Of a stretch of 64,000 bases of DNA, positions 33,515 to 43,209 are shown in pieces. The stretch's first letter is position 1. Each line of letters starts with the position of its first letter. Position numbers and translations under genes: made by a program. A model generated the notes under the pieces. It had not been told where the DNA came from and searched no databases. It saw only the letters and a program-made list of their open reading frames with translations. The DNA is from Longimicrobiales bacterium (GTDB lineage: Bacteria > Gemmatimonadota > Gemmatimonadetes > Longimicrobiales > Gaopeijiaceae): positions 1,671,501 to 1,735,500 of the forward strand of contig CATQHQ010000002.1 in NCBI GenBank assembly GCA_958296005.1, read 5' to 3'.

Positions 33515-35290
33515 ATGCATCCCTTGCTTCGACTCGCCTCCGCGACAGGCGTCGCCATCTCGGCCGCCACCGCCCTCTCGGCCATTGCCCCGCCCGCAGC
33601 TGCCCAGTCGTCCAGCTTGGTCTCGCCCGCCGGCGAAGTGGACTGGAACCGCTTCTACACGGCAGCCGAGACCGACCAGATCCTTCGGGAGTTCCACGCC
33701 CTCTACCCGGGGCTGACGGAGCTGCGCCAAGTCGGCACGAGCTGGCGCGGGCGACCTCTCATGCTGATCGAGATCACCAACGAGGCCACGGGCTCGGCGG
33801 CCGAGAAGCCCGCCCTCTACGTGGACGGCGGCATCCACGCGGGAGAGCTCACGGGCTCGGCGGTCGCCACGCACTTGGTCGGCCACCTGCTGAACGGCTA
33901 CGGGCGCGACCCCCGGGTCACCGCGCTGCTGGACTCTCGAGCGTTCTACGTGCGGCCCAAGTTCAACCCCGACGGCTCGGACTTGGCGCTGGTCCACGAC
34001 CAGTACCTGCGCAGCACCACGCACCCCGTGGACGAGGACGAAGACGGAGCTTCCGACGAGGACCCGCCCGAGGACCTGGACAGGGACGGATGGATCACTC
34101 AGATGCGCATGGCCGACGGCGAGGGCGATTGGGTAGCCGACCCCGGCGACGCCCGCATCATGGTGCGCGACCCGGGCGGCGCAATGGCTGGAAGACGCTA
34201 CCGGGTCATGCGGGAGGGCGTGGACAACGACGGCGACGGGCAGATCAACGAGGACGGGGTCGGCGGGATCGACATGAACCGCAACTTCCCCAGGAACTGG
34301 GAGCGGGTCCACCTGCAGCCCGGGGCGGGCGACTACCCCCTGTCCGAGCCCGAGACCCGAGCCGCGGTGGAGTTCATCAACGGGCGCCGGAACATCACGG
34401 GGATCGTCCACGGCCACACGTCGGGCGGCTTCGTGTACCGCCTGCCGTCGGCGTCGGCGCCGTCGCTCTTCCCCCGGATCGACCTGTCGCTGATCGAGCA
34501 TCTCGGCGAAGAGTACACGCGGACCACGGGCCGCCCCGTCGTGCCCAGCGCCACCCACCCCACGGAGCACCGCTACGGCACCCTCATCTCTTGGGGCTAC
34601 TGGGACCACGGAATCGTCGGATGGGTCCCCGAGTTCTCGCCGGGGCCGGAGGCGTGGGTGACCGACTACGACGGCGACGGCGAGATCAGCCCCGCCGAGG
34701 AGCACCGCTTCAACGACGAGGAGCTGGGCGGCCGGTACTTCTCGGATTGGACGGCGTTCGACCACCCGCAGCTGGGCGCGGTCGAGATCGGCGGCTGGCA
34801 CTCCAAGTTCTGGGGCCAGAACCCTCCGCCCGAGTTCCTGGAGGAGGAGACGGTGATGCAGTTGCCGTGGATCCTCTACCTGGCCGAGCAGGGCCCGCTG
34901 GTGACGGTGAGCGAGCCCGTCGTGACGGCGATGGAGGGCGGCGAGACGTTCCGCGTCGAGGTCACCGTCGCCAACACCGGGTTTCTGCCGACGAGCCTCA
35001 CCGACCGGGGCGCCGAAGGGCGCACGCGGCCCGACGGGACGATCGACCGGCAGGTCGTTCGGGCGCCGGCGGTGACGCTGGAGCACCCTGGGCTGGAGCT
35101 TGTGGAAGGGACGGCGCGGACCGCGATCCCCCACTTGGCGGGGTCGAACCCGTTCCTGGAGGCAGCCGAGTCTCCGTCGCGGACGGTGTCTTGGGTGGTG
35201 CGGGCAGTCGGCGGCGAGCGGGCCGTGCGAGCGACGGTCAACTCCGACAAGGGCGGCGTCGCGCGCTCCGGATGGGTGGTGGTCCGATGA
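33515..35290 (+). CDS. Secreted M14 zinc carboxypeptidase with EF-hand-like loops
   Basis: 591 residues from the ATG at 33515 (GAGGAA upstream). Signal peptide MHPLLRLASATGVAIS to PPAAAQ. The M14 domain spans ~30-440: VDGGIHAGELTGS gives the zinc HxxE, DMNRNFPRNW the Arg/Asn substrate residues, IVHGHTSGGF the third zinc His, and a later Glu completes the site. Two inserted acidic loops, DNDGDGQINEDG and DYDGDGEISPAEE, fit the calcium-binding DxDxDG pattern. A C-terminal beta-sandwich (~470-591) follows. It would trim C-terminal residues from peptides outside the cytoplasm. The next peptidase overlaps its stop by ATGA. Confidence 0.92.
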   Translation: MHPLLRLASATGVAISAATALSAIAPPAAAQSSSLVSPAGEVDWNRFYTAAETDQILREFHALYPGLTELRQVGTSWRGRPLMLIEITNEATGSAAEKPALYVDGGIHAGELTGSAVATHLVGHLLNGYGRDPRVTALLDSRAFYVRPKFNPDGSDLALVHDQYLRSTTHPVDEDEDGASDEDPPEDLDRDGWITQMRMADGEGDWVADPGDARIMVRDPGGAMAGRRYRVMREGVDNDGDGQINEDGVGGIDMNRNFPRNWERVHLQPGAGDYPLSEPETRAAVEFINGRRNITGIVHGHTSGGFVYRLPSASAPSLFPRIDLSLIEHLGEEYTRTTGRPVVPSATHPTEHRYGTLISWGYWDHGIVGWVPEFSPGPEAWVTDYDGDGEISPAEEHRFNDEELGGRYFSDWTAFDHPQLGAVEIGGWHSKFWGQNPPPEFLEEETVMQLPWILYLAEQGPLVTVSEPVVTAMEGGETFRVEVTVANTGFLPTSLTDRGAEGRTRPDGTIDRQVVRAPAVTLEHPGLELVEGTARTAIPHLAGSNPFLEAAESPSRTVSWVVRAVGGERAVRATVNSDKGGVARSGWVVVR

Positions 35291-36624
35291 GGCGGCCGCC
35301 GATCGGACTCGCCGCGGCTGGCCTCCTTGCGGGGGCGGCGTGCCTTGCAGGCGCGCTCGCGCCGGCCCCCCTCGACGGGCAGGAAGCCCGGCGGCGCTGG
35401 GAGCGGATGTGCCAGATCCGCGCCGAGAAGTTCGACCTGGTGCTGCCCAAGGCGATGGCCGACAACGACCTGGAGATGTGGATCGTGGTCATGCGCGAAG
35501 GGCTTCTCGACCCGATGTGGGAGGCGCTGGGCCGAGGCTACGTGGGCGACTGGGCGTACTGGGTGTTCACGGCGGGGGACGACGGGCGCGTCGAGCGGGC
35601 GGTCCTTGGGGCGGGCGGATACATGCTCGAGCAGTGCGGCGTCTACGACCACTTCGGGAGCGCGGCGTCGCTCCGAGCGTACGTGGCCGAGCGCGACCCC
35701 GAGCGGATCGGGGTCAACATCGCCGAGTCGATCGGCGGAGCGGACGGGCTCTCCCATACGTCGTACCTGCATCTGCAAGAGGTGCTCGGCGCCCCTTACC
35801 GCGACCGCCTGGCGTCCGCCGAGCGCTTCGTGTCCGACTTCCGCGCCACTCGCACCGCCACCGAGATCGCCGCCTTCGCCGAAGCAGGAGAGATCAGCCG
35901 CGAGATCGCCGAGCGCGCCTTCTCCAACGAGGTGATCCGGCCCGGCGTCACCGCTCTGGAGGACGTGGCCTGGTGGATGTGGGACCAGCTGCTGGAGCGC
36001 GGCCTGGAGTCGTCGTTCGACATGCCTTCCGTCTACATCACCGGCCCCGGCGGCATCGAAGCCAGCTCTTCGGATCGGATCATCCAGCGGGGCGACCTGC
36101 TCATGATCGACTGGGGCGTAGGCTTCCTGGACTTCTACACCGACATGAAGCGGGTGGCCTACGTCCTCCGCGAAGGAGAGACCGAGGCCCCGCCGGGGAT
36201 TCAGCACGCCTTCGACCGGGCAATGGCCGTACGGGACGTCATGAAGGCGTCGATCAAGCCCGCTCCCACCGCCCAGGCCGCTCTCGACGCCACTTGGGCC
36301 GCGATCAAGGCCGCCGGCTTCAACCGGATCGAGTTCAACCAGCCCACGAACGACCCGGCGGTCACCGACGTGGTGATCGGCCCCCACTCCGTGGGCAACT
36401 GGGGCCACGGCTTCGGCCCGTCGCTGGCGTTCTTCAACCCAACGCGCCGGACGTACGAGCTCCGCCCCAGCACCCTGATCTCCGTCGAGCTCTTCGCCTA
36501 CACGGCAAACCCGGAGTGGGACAACGCCAAGGTCCGCATCCCCCTGGAGGACGACGCCGTGGTCACGGAGCGCGGCGTCGAGTGGTTGTACCCGGTGACC
36601 CGGCGGATACTCCTGATCCGGTGA
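35287..36624 (+). CDS. Secreted M24 (Xaa-Pro aminopeptidase-like) metallopeptidase
   Basis: 445 residues starting with the ATG that overlaps the carboxypeptidase stop by four bases, showing translational coupling. A signal peptide (IGLAAAGLLAGAACLAGALA) is followed by the creatinase N-terminal domain and the pita-bread M24 domain. Metal ligands can be assigned to LLMIDWGVGFLDFYTDMKR (two Asp), GHGFGPS (His) and LISVELFAYT (Glu). Members cleave the N-terminal residue before proline. Coupled to a carboxypeptidase, it suggests trimming of peptides from both ends in the periplasm. Confidence 0.9.
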   Translation: MRRPPIGLAAAGLLAGAACLAGALAPAPLDGQEARRRWERMCQIRAEKFDLVLPKAMADNDLEMWIVVMREGLLDPMWEALGRGYVGDWAYWVFTAGDDGRVERAVLGAGGYMLEQCGVYDHFGSAASLRAYVAERDPERIGVNIAESIGGADGLSHTSYLHLQEVLGAPYRDRLASAERFVSDFRATRTATEIAAFAEAGEISREIAERAFSNEVIRPGVTALEDVAWWMWDQLLERGLESSFDMPSVYITGPGGIEASSSDRIIQRGDLLMIDWGVGFLDFYTDMKRVAYVLREGETEAPPGIQHAFDRAMAVRDVMKASIKPAPTAQAALDATWAAIKAAGFNRIEFNQPTNDPAVTDVVIGPHSVGNWGHGFGPSLAFFNPTRRTYELRPSTLISVELFAYTANPEWDNAKVRIPLEDDAVVTERGVEWLYPVTRRILLIR

Positions 36625-36772
36625 CGGCGACGAGGAAGCCAGCCGGTCGCCCCTGAACGGCGTCTGGCAGAAGACGCGCCGCCGCCGTATCGTGTCTCCA
36701 GCATCCGGCAACTTCGCCGTCGCGCCCCGGCTCGGGCGGGCGGCGGCCCTGCTTTTCAACACGAGGACACCG

Positions 36773-39520
36773 ATGATCCCACGGCTACGCCCCACGCAAC
36801 TGCTGCCTCGAGCGGCCCTGACCGTCGCCCTGGCTGTCGCGACCCTGGCTCCGCCCTCCCTGAACGCCCAACCGCGCCCCACGCGCCCCGAGGACGTGCG
36901 GCTCTTCGCCATCACCGACGCGCGCATCGTCACGGTCTCTGGGATGGTGATCGAGAACGGCACGGTGGTGGTGGACGACGGCGTCATCCGCGCAGTGGGC
37001 GCTGGCGTCGAGCCTCCCGCAGGCGCATGGGTGATCGACGGATCGGGCAAGACGGTGTACCCCGGCCTCTTCGACGCCCTCACCACCCTCGGCCACGGCT
37101 CCGAGCCCGCGGCAAGAGGCGGGTTCGGCTTCGGAGGCGGCGGCGGCAACCCGCCCGACCCGTCGAGCCACTCGTGGGGACCCGAGGACCGGCCGGGCAC
37201 CTCCACCTGGCTCACCGCCGCAGACGACATCGAGGCCGACGACGACCGCTTCGAGAGCTGGCGCAACGCGGGCTTCACCACCGTCGTCAGCACGCGTCAC
37301 GAAGGACTGGTGCCGGGCCAGGCCGCCGTCCTCAACTTGGGGTCCTTCAACCGGCCGAGGGAGATGGTGGTCGCCACGCCCGTCGCCATGCGGGTCAACC
37401 TTCAGGACCGGTCGCGAACGTTCACCGGGTACCCGGGCAGCCCGATGGGGGTGTTCGCCTACCTGAAGCAGCTCTACTACGACGCCAAGCACTACGACGA
37501 CGCCTGGGCCGCGTACGAGGCCGATCCCAGAGGCAAGCGGCGCCCCGAATGGGACATGGCGCTGGAGCCGGTCCGCCTCCAGTTCGACGAGGGATGGCCG
37601 GCGCTCTTCCCCGCGACGAGCCGGTCGGATGTGGGACGCGCCATCGAGACCACCCGGGAGATGGGCGTGCAGCCGGTGGTGTACGGCGCCCACGGGACCT
37701 ATGCGGCGGCGGATCTTCTGGAGGACGCCGGAATCTCGGCTCTCGTGGACCTGGACTGGCCCGCCCCGCCCACGGACGGCGACCCGGACGCGCTTCCCTC
37801 CCTCGACCAGCTGCGGCTCTTCGATCGCGCGCCGACGACGCCCGCCGCCCTCGCTGAAGCCGGGGTCCCGTTCGCCTTCTACACCGGCGGGCTGGACCAG
37901 CCGTCGCAGGCGCTGGCCGCGGTGCGGCGGGCCGTCGCCCAAGGGCTGTCGGAGGACGACGCCGTTCGGGCGCTGACCCTGTCGCCGGCGGAGATCTTCG
38001 GGGTCGCCGACCGGCTTGGCTCCGTGGAGGAAGGCAAGATCGCGAACCTCGTGGTCGCCAGCGGGAGCCTGCTGGACGAGGACGCGCGCATCGAAACCGT
38101 CTTCGTGGACGGCGAGATGTTCGAAGCCGAGGCGGCGGACGCGGAAGCGGACAGCGAAGACGGAGACGCGGGGGGCGACGAGGACGCCGGCCCAAGGAGA
38201 GGCCGCGGCGCCCGTGGAGGCCCCGGCGCTCGCGACGCCGGACCCGACCCCGCCGCGCCGCCGGTCCCCATGAGCGCGAACAAGGGACCCTACCGCGACG
38301 ACCCCGTCACCCTGATCCAGGGCGGCACGGTGCTCACCGCGTCACACGGAACGATGGAGAACACCGACATCCTGGTGCGCGACGGCAAGATCGCGGAGAT
38401 CGGCACGGGCCTGGAGGCGCCGGGGAACGCCACGGTGGTGGACGCGACGGGCAAGTTCGTGACCCCGGGGATCATCGACGCCCACTCCCACATGGCGGCG
38501 CTGAGCATCAACGAAGGCACGGTCAACATCTCGTCGATGGTGACGATCGAGGACGTGATCCGGCCCGAGGACATCGGCATGTATCGGGCGCTGGCCGGCG
38601 GCGTCACCACCATCAACATCCTCCACGGCTCCGCCAACCCCGTCGGCGGCGGCAACGCGGTGATCAAGCTGCGCTGGGGGGCCGACGCGGCCGGCCTGCG
38701 GATCGGCGCGCACAAGGGGATCAAGTTCGCGCTGGGCGAGAACACCAAGCGCGACCGCAACCCGGACCGCTACCCGGCGACGCGGATGGGCGTGCAGGAC
38801 GTCATCCGGCAAGGGTTCATGGACGCTCGCGACTACATGGAGGAATGGGAGGCCTACGAGGCGGGGGGCCGACAGGGCGTGGCGCCGCGCCGCGACCTGA
38901 AGCTGGAGGCGCTCATGGAGATCCTGAACGGCGAGCGCTGGGTCCACTCCCACTCCTACCGCGCCGACGAAATCCTTCAGCTGCTGCGCCTGGCGGAGGA
39001 GTTCGGCTTCAGGGTGCGGACCCTGCAGCACGTGCTGGAAGGCTACAAGGTGGCCGACGAGATCGCCGCCCACGGGGCCGGCGCGTCCACCTTCTCCGAC
39101 TGGTGGGCGTACAAGGTCGAAGCCTACGACGCGATCCCCCACAACGCGGCGCTGATGACCGAGCGCGGCGTGCTCGTCTCGATCAACTCCGATTCGGGCG
39201 AGGAGGTTCGGCACCTCAACCAAGAGGCCGCCAAGGCGATGAAGTGGGGCGGCCTGGACGAAGAGCAGGCGCTGCGCCTCGTTACCCTCAACTCGGCGAT
39301 CCAGTTCGGCATCGACGACCGCACAGGGTCGATCGACGAGGGCAAGGACGCGGACTTGGCGATCTGGGAGGGACACCCGCTGAGCATGTTCGGCAAGGCC
39401 GTGCAGACCTACGTGGACGGCAAGCTGTACTTCGACATCGACATGGACCGGGAGCGCCAGGCGGCCGTGGAAGCCGAGAAGGACGCGCTCGTGGCAAAGC
39501 ACTTGGGAGACAACCGATGA
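36773..39520 (+). CDS. Double amidohydrolase with degenerate first domain
   Basis: 915 residues from the ATG at 36773 (GAGGA upstream); signal peptide ends near LNAQ. The first imidazolonepropionase-like domain (~35-460) keeps the fold (ITDARIVTVSG, EEGKIANLVVASG) but has GLFDALTTLGHG where the metal-binding HxH should be. A low-complexity acidic then Gly/Arg-rich linker (~463-510) leads to a second, complete amidohydrolase domain with VTPGIIDAHSHMA, WVHSHSYRADEI, and INSDSGEE. The first half is probably structural or regulatory, the second catalytic on an unknown cyclic amide or dipeptide. The following amidohydrolase overlaps its stop by ATGA. Confidence 0.88.
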   Translation: MIPRLRPTQLLPRAALTVALAVATLAPPSLNAQPRPTRPEDVRLFAITDARIVTVSGMVIENGTVVVDDGVIRAVGAGVEPPAGAWVIDGSGKTVYPGLFDALTTLGHGSEPAARGGFGFGGGGGNPPDPSSHSWGPEDRPGTSTWLTAADDIEADDDRFESWRNAGFTTVVSTRHEGLVPGQAAVLNLGSFNRPREMVVATPVAMRVNLQDRSRTFTGYPGSPMGVFAYLKQLYYDAKHYDDAWAAYEADPRGKRRPEWDMALEPVRLQFDEGWPALFPATSRSDVGRAIETTREMGVQPVVYGAHGTYAAADLLEDAGISALVDLDWPAPPTDGDPDALPSLDQLRLFDRAPTTPAALAEAGVPFAFYTGGLDQPSQALAAVRRAVAQGLSEDDAVRALTLSPAEIFGVADRLGSVEEGKIANLVVASGSLLDEDARIETVFVDGEMFEAEAADAEADSEDGDAGGDEDAGPRRGRGARGGPGARDAGPDPAAPPVPMSANKGPYRDDPVTLIQGGTVLTASHGTMENTDILVRDGKIAEIGTGLEAPGNATVVDATGKFVTPGIIDAHSHMAALSINEGTVNISSMVTIEDVIRPEDIGMYRALAGGVTTINILHGSANPVGGGNAVIKLRWGADAAGLRIGAHKGIKFALGENTKRDRNPDRYPATRMGVQDVIRQGFMDARDYMEEWEAYEAGGRQGVAPRRDLKLEALMEILNGERWVHSHSYRADEILQLLRLAEEFGFRVRTLQHVLEGYKVADEIAAHGAGASTFSDWWAYKVEAYDAIPHNAALMTERGVLVSINSDSGEEVRHLNQEAAKAMKWGGLDEEQALRLVTLNSAIQFGIDDRTGSIDEGKDADLAIWEGHPLSMFGKAVQTYVDGKLYFDIDMDRERQAAVEAEKDALVAKHLGDNR

Positions 39521-40836
39521 TCCGACGGAGATCGACGACGGCGCTCGGGTTCGCGCTCGGCGTTGCGGCAGCGGCCGCGGGCGGCGCGACGCAGGCCGAA
39601 GCCCAGACCTACGCCATTCAGGGAGGAACCGTGCATACGCTGGCAGGCGACTCGTTCGTCGGCACGGTGGTGATCCAGGGCGGTCGCATCGTGGCCGTGG
39701 GGCCGGATGTGGAGCCGCCCGCCGGGGCCGAGATCGTGGACGCCGCGGGAAAGCACGTCTACCCCGGCATGTTCGACGCCGTGTCCGGCCTCGGGCTCAC
39801 CGAGATCGGCGCGGTGGACGTGACCAACGACGCTCGCGAGCAGGGCGACTTCAACCCGCACCTGCAAGCCGCGACGGCGGTTCACCCGGCCACTGAGCAC
39901 ATCCCCGTGGCCCGCGCCAACGGCATCGCCATCACGATGGCGGCGCCCCAGGGCGGCAGCGGGGCGATCGTGGGCCAGGCGTCCCTGATCGGGCTCGACG
40001 GCTGGACCGTGGAGGAGATGGGGATCGATCCGGGCGCGGCGATGGTCGTGAACTACCCCAGCCTGGGCGGCGGAAGGGGCCGCTTCGGCAGGCGCGGCGC
40101 GCCCCCGGGAGGTTGGCGACAGCGCCAGGAGCAGTATGAGGAGGCGGTGGCCCGGCTCGACGAGTGGTTCGACGCGGCCCGGCGCTACGACCAAGCGATG
40201 AAGAACGGCGCGGAGATGCGGCGCGACCTTAAGAACGAGGCGCTGGCCAAGGTCGTGAACCGGGAGATGCCGGTTCTCTTGTCGGCCAACGGCGAGCGCG
40301 ACGTCCGCAACGCCGTCGAGTGGGCCCAGCGCCAGAATATCCACTTTGCGATCACCGGGGCCCAGGGGGCGTGGAAGATCGCCGATTGGCTGGCCGAGAA
40401 CGACGTGGGCGTAATCATGTCCCCCACGCAGTCGATGCCGTCAGGACCCGACGAGTCCTACGACGAAGCCTACGCCGCCCCGGGCAAGCTGCACGCGGCC
40501 GGCGTCAAGGTCGCCTTTGCCACCTTCAACTCCTCCGCGTCCCGCACCCTGCCCTACGAGGCGGCCCAGGCGGTGCCCTACGGCCTGCCCCACGACGCCG
40601 CGCTGGAGGCCGTGACGAAGAACGCCGCCGAGATGCTAGGCCTCGACGACCGAATCGGCACGATCGAGGAGGGCAAGATCGCCAACATCATGATCACCGA
40701 CGGCGACCCCCTTGAGATCCAGACCCAGGTCACCGACCTCTTCATCCTCGGCCGGGGCGTCAGCCTCGACAACAAGCACAAGTCCCTGTACGAGAAGTAC
40801 CGTTCGCGGCCGGGCAGGCGGGTGGTGTCGGAGTAG
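39517..40836 (+). CDS. Amidohydrolase-family protein lacking the HxH metal motif
   Basis: 439 residues, start overlapping the previous stop (ATGA). Signal peptide MIRRRSTTALGFALGVAAAA to AEAQT. The family fold is clear (YAIQGGTVHTL at the start; GTIEEGKIANIMITDGDPL at the end), yet the usual HxH strand reads YPGMFDAVSGLGLTEI, as in the first half of the preceding protein. It appears to be a pseudo-amidohydrolase, possibly forming a hetero-oligomer with its coupled neighbour. A glycine-arginine-rich loop (GGGRGRFGRRGAPPGG) interrupts the middle. The two genes probably form one functional unit. Confidence 0.85.
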   Translation: MIRRRSTTALGFALGVAAAAAGGATQAEAQTYAIQGGTVHTLAGDSFVGTVVIQGGRIVAVGPDVEPPAGAEIVDAAGKHVYPGMFDAVSGLGLTEIGAVDVTNDAREQGDFNPHLQAATAVHPATEHIPVARANGIAITMAAPQGGSGAIVGQASLIGLDGWTVEEMGIDPGAAMVVNYPSLGGGRGRFGRRGAPPGGWRQRQEQYEEAVARLDEWFDAARRYDQAMKNGAEMRRDLKNEALAKVVNREMPVLLSANGERDVRNAVEWAQRQNIHFAITGAQGAWKIADWLAENDVGVIMSPTQSMPSGPDESYDEAYAAPGKLHAAGVKVAFATFNSSASRTLPYEAAQAVPYGLPHDAALEAVTKNAAEMLGLDDRIGTIEEGKIANIMITDGDPLEIQTQVTDLFILGRGVSLDNKHKSLYEKYRSRPGRRVVSE

Positions 40837-40840
40837 GAGT

Positions 40841-42049
40841 TCACGCCACCACCAGCTCCGCCGCGGTCCGGCGCAAGGCCAGCTCCAAGTCGGCGATCAA
40901 GTCGGCGGCGGATTCGATCCCCACCGACAGACGCAGCAGCCCTTCGCGGATGCCGGCCGCGACGCGCGCGGGCTCGTCCATAGACGCGTGGGTCATCGTC
41001 CAAGGGTGCGACACGAGGCTTTCCACCCCGCCCAGAGACTCGGCCAGCGCAAAGTGCCGCAGGCCGTCCACGAACCTCTCCACCGCCGGTCGGCCTCCTC
41101 TCAGCTCGAAGGAGAGGAGGCTCCCCCAGCCGAGCTGTTGCGCGCGAGCGATTTCGTGGCCGGGGTGGTTGGGCAAACTCGGGTGGTTGACGCGCTCCAC
41201 CAAGTCGCTGCTGCGAAGGAAGTCCACGACCCGGAGGGCGTTCTCCTCGTGGACCCGGCTGCGCGCGTGCAGCGTGCGGACGCCCCGCAGGGTCAGGAAG
41301 GAGTCGAACGGCGCGCCCGTGACGCCCATTGCGTTGGCCCACCAAGCAAGCTGCTCGTGGAGTCCCTCGTCCGCCGCGACGGCCGCGCCCCCGACCATGT
41401 CGCTGTGGCCGTTGATGAACTTGGTGGTGGAGTGGACGACGACGTCCGCGCCTAGCGAGAGCGGGCGCTGGTTCACGGGCGACAGAAAGGTGTTGTCGGC
41501 CACGCAGACCGCGCCGACCTCCCTGGCCAGGCGCGCCCAGGCGGCGATCTCCGCGATGCGCATGAGCGGGTTGCTGGGCGTCTCCAGCCAGATCATCCGC
41601 GGTCGGAGAGCACGCACCGCCTCCACCGCGCCAGCCCGCGTCTGGTCCACGAAGCGCACTCGGTAGGCGCCGCGCCGATCCTCGGCCGTGAAGAGCCGAT
41701 GGCAGCCGCCGTAGCAGTCGTGGGGCGCCACCAGCAGCTCCCCCGCCGACAGCAAGCGCGTGACCACGGCGACGGCAGCCATCCCAGAGGAGGTCACCAC
41801 CGCACCGCACCCGCCCTCCAGCTCTGCGATGGCGGCGGCGGCCAAGTCGCGGGTCGGGTTGGCGGTCCGGGTGTAGTCGTACCGTTCGTAGACGCCCGGC
41901 GACTGGAAGAGGTAGTTGGACGAGAGGTGGATCGGCGGCATGACCGCGTGATGCGCCGCGTCGGTGCCGATGCCGGCCCGAACCGCTCGGGTGACGAGAG
42001 ACGGCTCGGCGGAAGGCCGCTGGGGTCGCTCTCCGTTCGCGGCGCTCAT
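40841..42049 (-). CDS. metB: Cystathionine gamma-synthase / O-acetylhomoserine sulfhydrylase-family PLP enzyme
   Basis: 402 residues. Cys/Met-metabolism PLP enzyme: YTRTANPTRD at the N-terminus, SSGMAAV for phosphate binding, WLETPSNPLM, ADNTFLSPVNQRPL, and the Schiff-base lysine in HSTTKFINGHSD (K210). It joins activated homoserine with cysteine (or sulfide), the second step of methionine synthesis; which sulfur donor is used cannot be settled from sequence. The ATG at 42049 overlaps the metX stop by ATGA, so the two are translated together under the SAM riboswitch. Convergent with the amidohydrolase gene, four bases apart. Confidence 0.9.
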   Translation of the reverse strand: MSAANGERPQRPSAEPSLVTRAVRAGIGTDAAHHAVMPPIHLSSNYLFQSPGVYERYDYTRTANPTRDLAAAAIAELEGGCGAVVTSSGMAAVAVVTRLLSAGELLVAPHDCYGGCHRLFTAEDRRGAYRVRFVDQTRAGAVEAVRALRPRMIWLETPSNPLMRIAEIAAWARLAREVGAVCVADNTFLSPVNQRPLSLGADVVVHSTTKFINGHSDMVGGAAVAADEGLHEQLAWWANAMGVTGAPFDSFLTLRGVRTLHARSRVHEENALRVVDFLRSSDLVERVNHPSLPNHPGHEIARAQQLGWGSLLSFELRGGRPAVERFVDGLRHFALAESLGGVESLVSHPWTMTHASMDEPARVAAGIREGLLRLSVGIESAADLIADLELALRRTAAELVVA

Positions 42050-43104
42050 CGGCTTGCCTCCACATCGTCCAACGCCAGCCCTAGGCGCACGAACGCCGAG
42101 ACGTGCTCGACCTCCTTCAGGAACGCGTCGTGGCCGAACGGCGACTCGACGACGACGTGGCCGGCCCCGTCTCCCCCCTGCGCCACCAGGCGATCCACCA
42201 GCCACGGGGGAACCAGCGCATCGCTCGTCACCGACACCAGTAGCGCCGAGGAAGGAAGCGACCGCGGCTCGGTCCGGTGGAGGTCGATCGACTCGGAGAG
42301 GGCGAGGAACCGTTCCGGGTCGAAGCGGCTCGCGAAATCGGCGCCCCGGGCGTGCAGGTACTCCTCCACTGGAAACCGCGGACTGCAGCGGCCTGGCGCC
42401 ACGAACGGCAGCGGCTGGGGTGAAAAGCGCTCTTCGAACTCGGCGGCGCTCCGGTAGGTAGTCATGGCCAGGGCTCGAGCCAGGGAAAGCCCGTCAGCAG
42501 AACGCCCCGCCTGCACGCCCAGGCGCACCGCTTCGCGCTGGACCGAGCGCCACGCCGTCGCCATGGGATGGGTGCGGTGCGCGGCGCACAGCACGACCAG
42601 CCGCGACACCCGCTCCGGGAAGAGCTCGGCGAACGCCAGCGCGACCATCCCGCCGTAGGACGCGCCGACCAGCGAGGCCCGGGGCGCGTGCACCCGGTCC
42701 AGCACCGCCGCCAGCGCCCGGGCTTGGTCGTGGCTGGTCACCGGGCGGAGCAGGCCCGCCCCCTCGTTCTCGCCGCCCAGGTAGTCGATCCCCAGAAGGC
42801 GGTGGCGGGACGGATCGAGGACAGTGCCGGACCCCACCACGCCGGGCCACCATCCGTCGTCGGGGTCTTCGAGGGTCGGGGCCAAGCGACGGCCAGCCGA
42901 GATGCCGCCCAGCACCACCACGGGGGGCAAGTCCGCCACCACGGGGGGCGAGTCAGCCGGGCCGTGGAGCTGGTAGGACACCGTCGCCCGCCGATCGCCC
43001 AGGTAGTCGAAGAGGACGGGAACGGAGACGCGTCCGCTGATGCCGGCGCTCGCTGGGGAAGGCGCGGCAGGAGGCCGCTGGCGGGCGGCAACGCAAGGAG
43101 CCAT
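42046..43104 (-). CDS. metX: Homoserine O-acyltransferase MetX
   Basis: 352 residues from the ATG at 43104, preceded by GGAGGA. Alpha/beta-hydrolase with the nucleophile in GASYGG (S149), Asp in VTSDALVPP (about D295) and His in GHDAFL (about H325). It activates homoserine by acetyl or succinyl transfer for methionine synthesis. The family's usual N-terminal substrate motif is altered (GGISAGRRLAP), and the protein is slightly short. It is the first gene of the metX-metB operon; the leader contains a SAM-I riboswitch and a helix that hides the ribosome site. Confidence 0.9.
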   Translation of the reverse strand: MAPCVAARQRPPAAPSPASAGISGRVSVPVLFDYLGDRRATVSYQLHGPADSPPVVADLPPVVVLGGISAGRRLAPTLEDPDDGWWPGVVGSGTVLDPSRHRLLGIDYLGGENEGAGLLRPVTSHDQARALAAVLDRVHAPRASLVGASYGGMVALAFAELFPERVSRLVVLCAAHRTHPMATAWRSVQREAVRLGVQAGRSADGLSLARALAMTTYRSAAEFEERFSPQPLPFVAPGRCSPRFPVEEYLHARGADFASRFDPERFLALSESIDLHRTEPRSLPSSALLVSVTSDALVPPWLVDRLVAQGGDGAGHVVVESPFGHDAFLKEVEHVSAFVRLGLALDDVEASR

Positions 43105-43114
43105 TTGGGAGATC

Positions 43115-43151
43115 CTCCGGGTATTTCGAGTGTCCCATCGGACTCCCGGAG
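43115..43151 (-). promoter_or_regulatory. Shine-Dalgarno-sequestering helix of the riboswitch leader
   Basis: On the minus strand, CTCCGGG (43151-43145) is complementary over seven bases to CCCGGAG (43121-43115), which contains the metX ribosome site. It fits a translational expression platform for the upstream SAM aptamer, in keeping with the absence of a T-tract terminator. Confidence 0.55.
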
Positions 43152-43209
43152 AATCGACGCCCAGTTTTCGGATCGGCCCCGCGCCCGAATGAACGGGCGG
43201 GGTGGGCGG

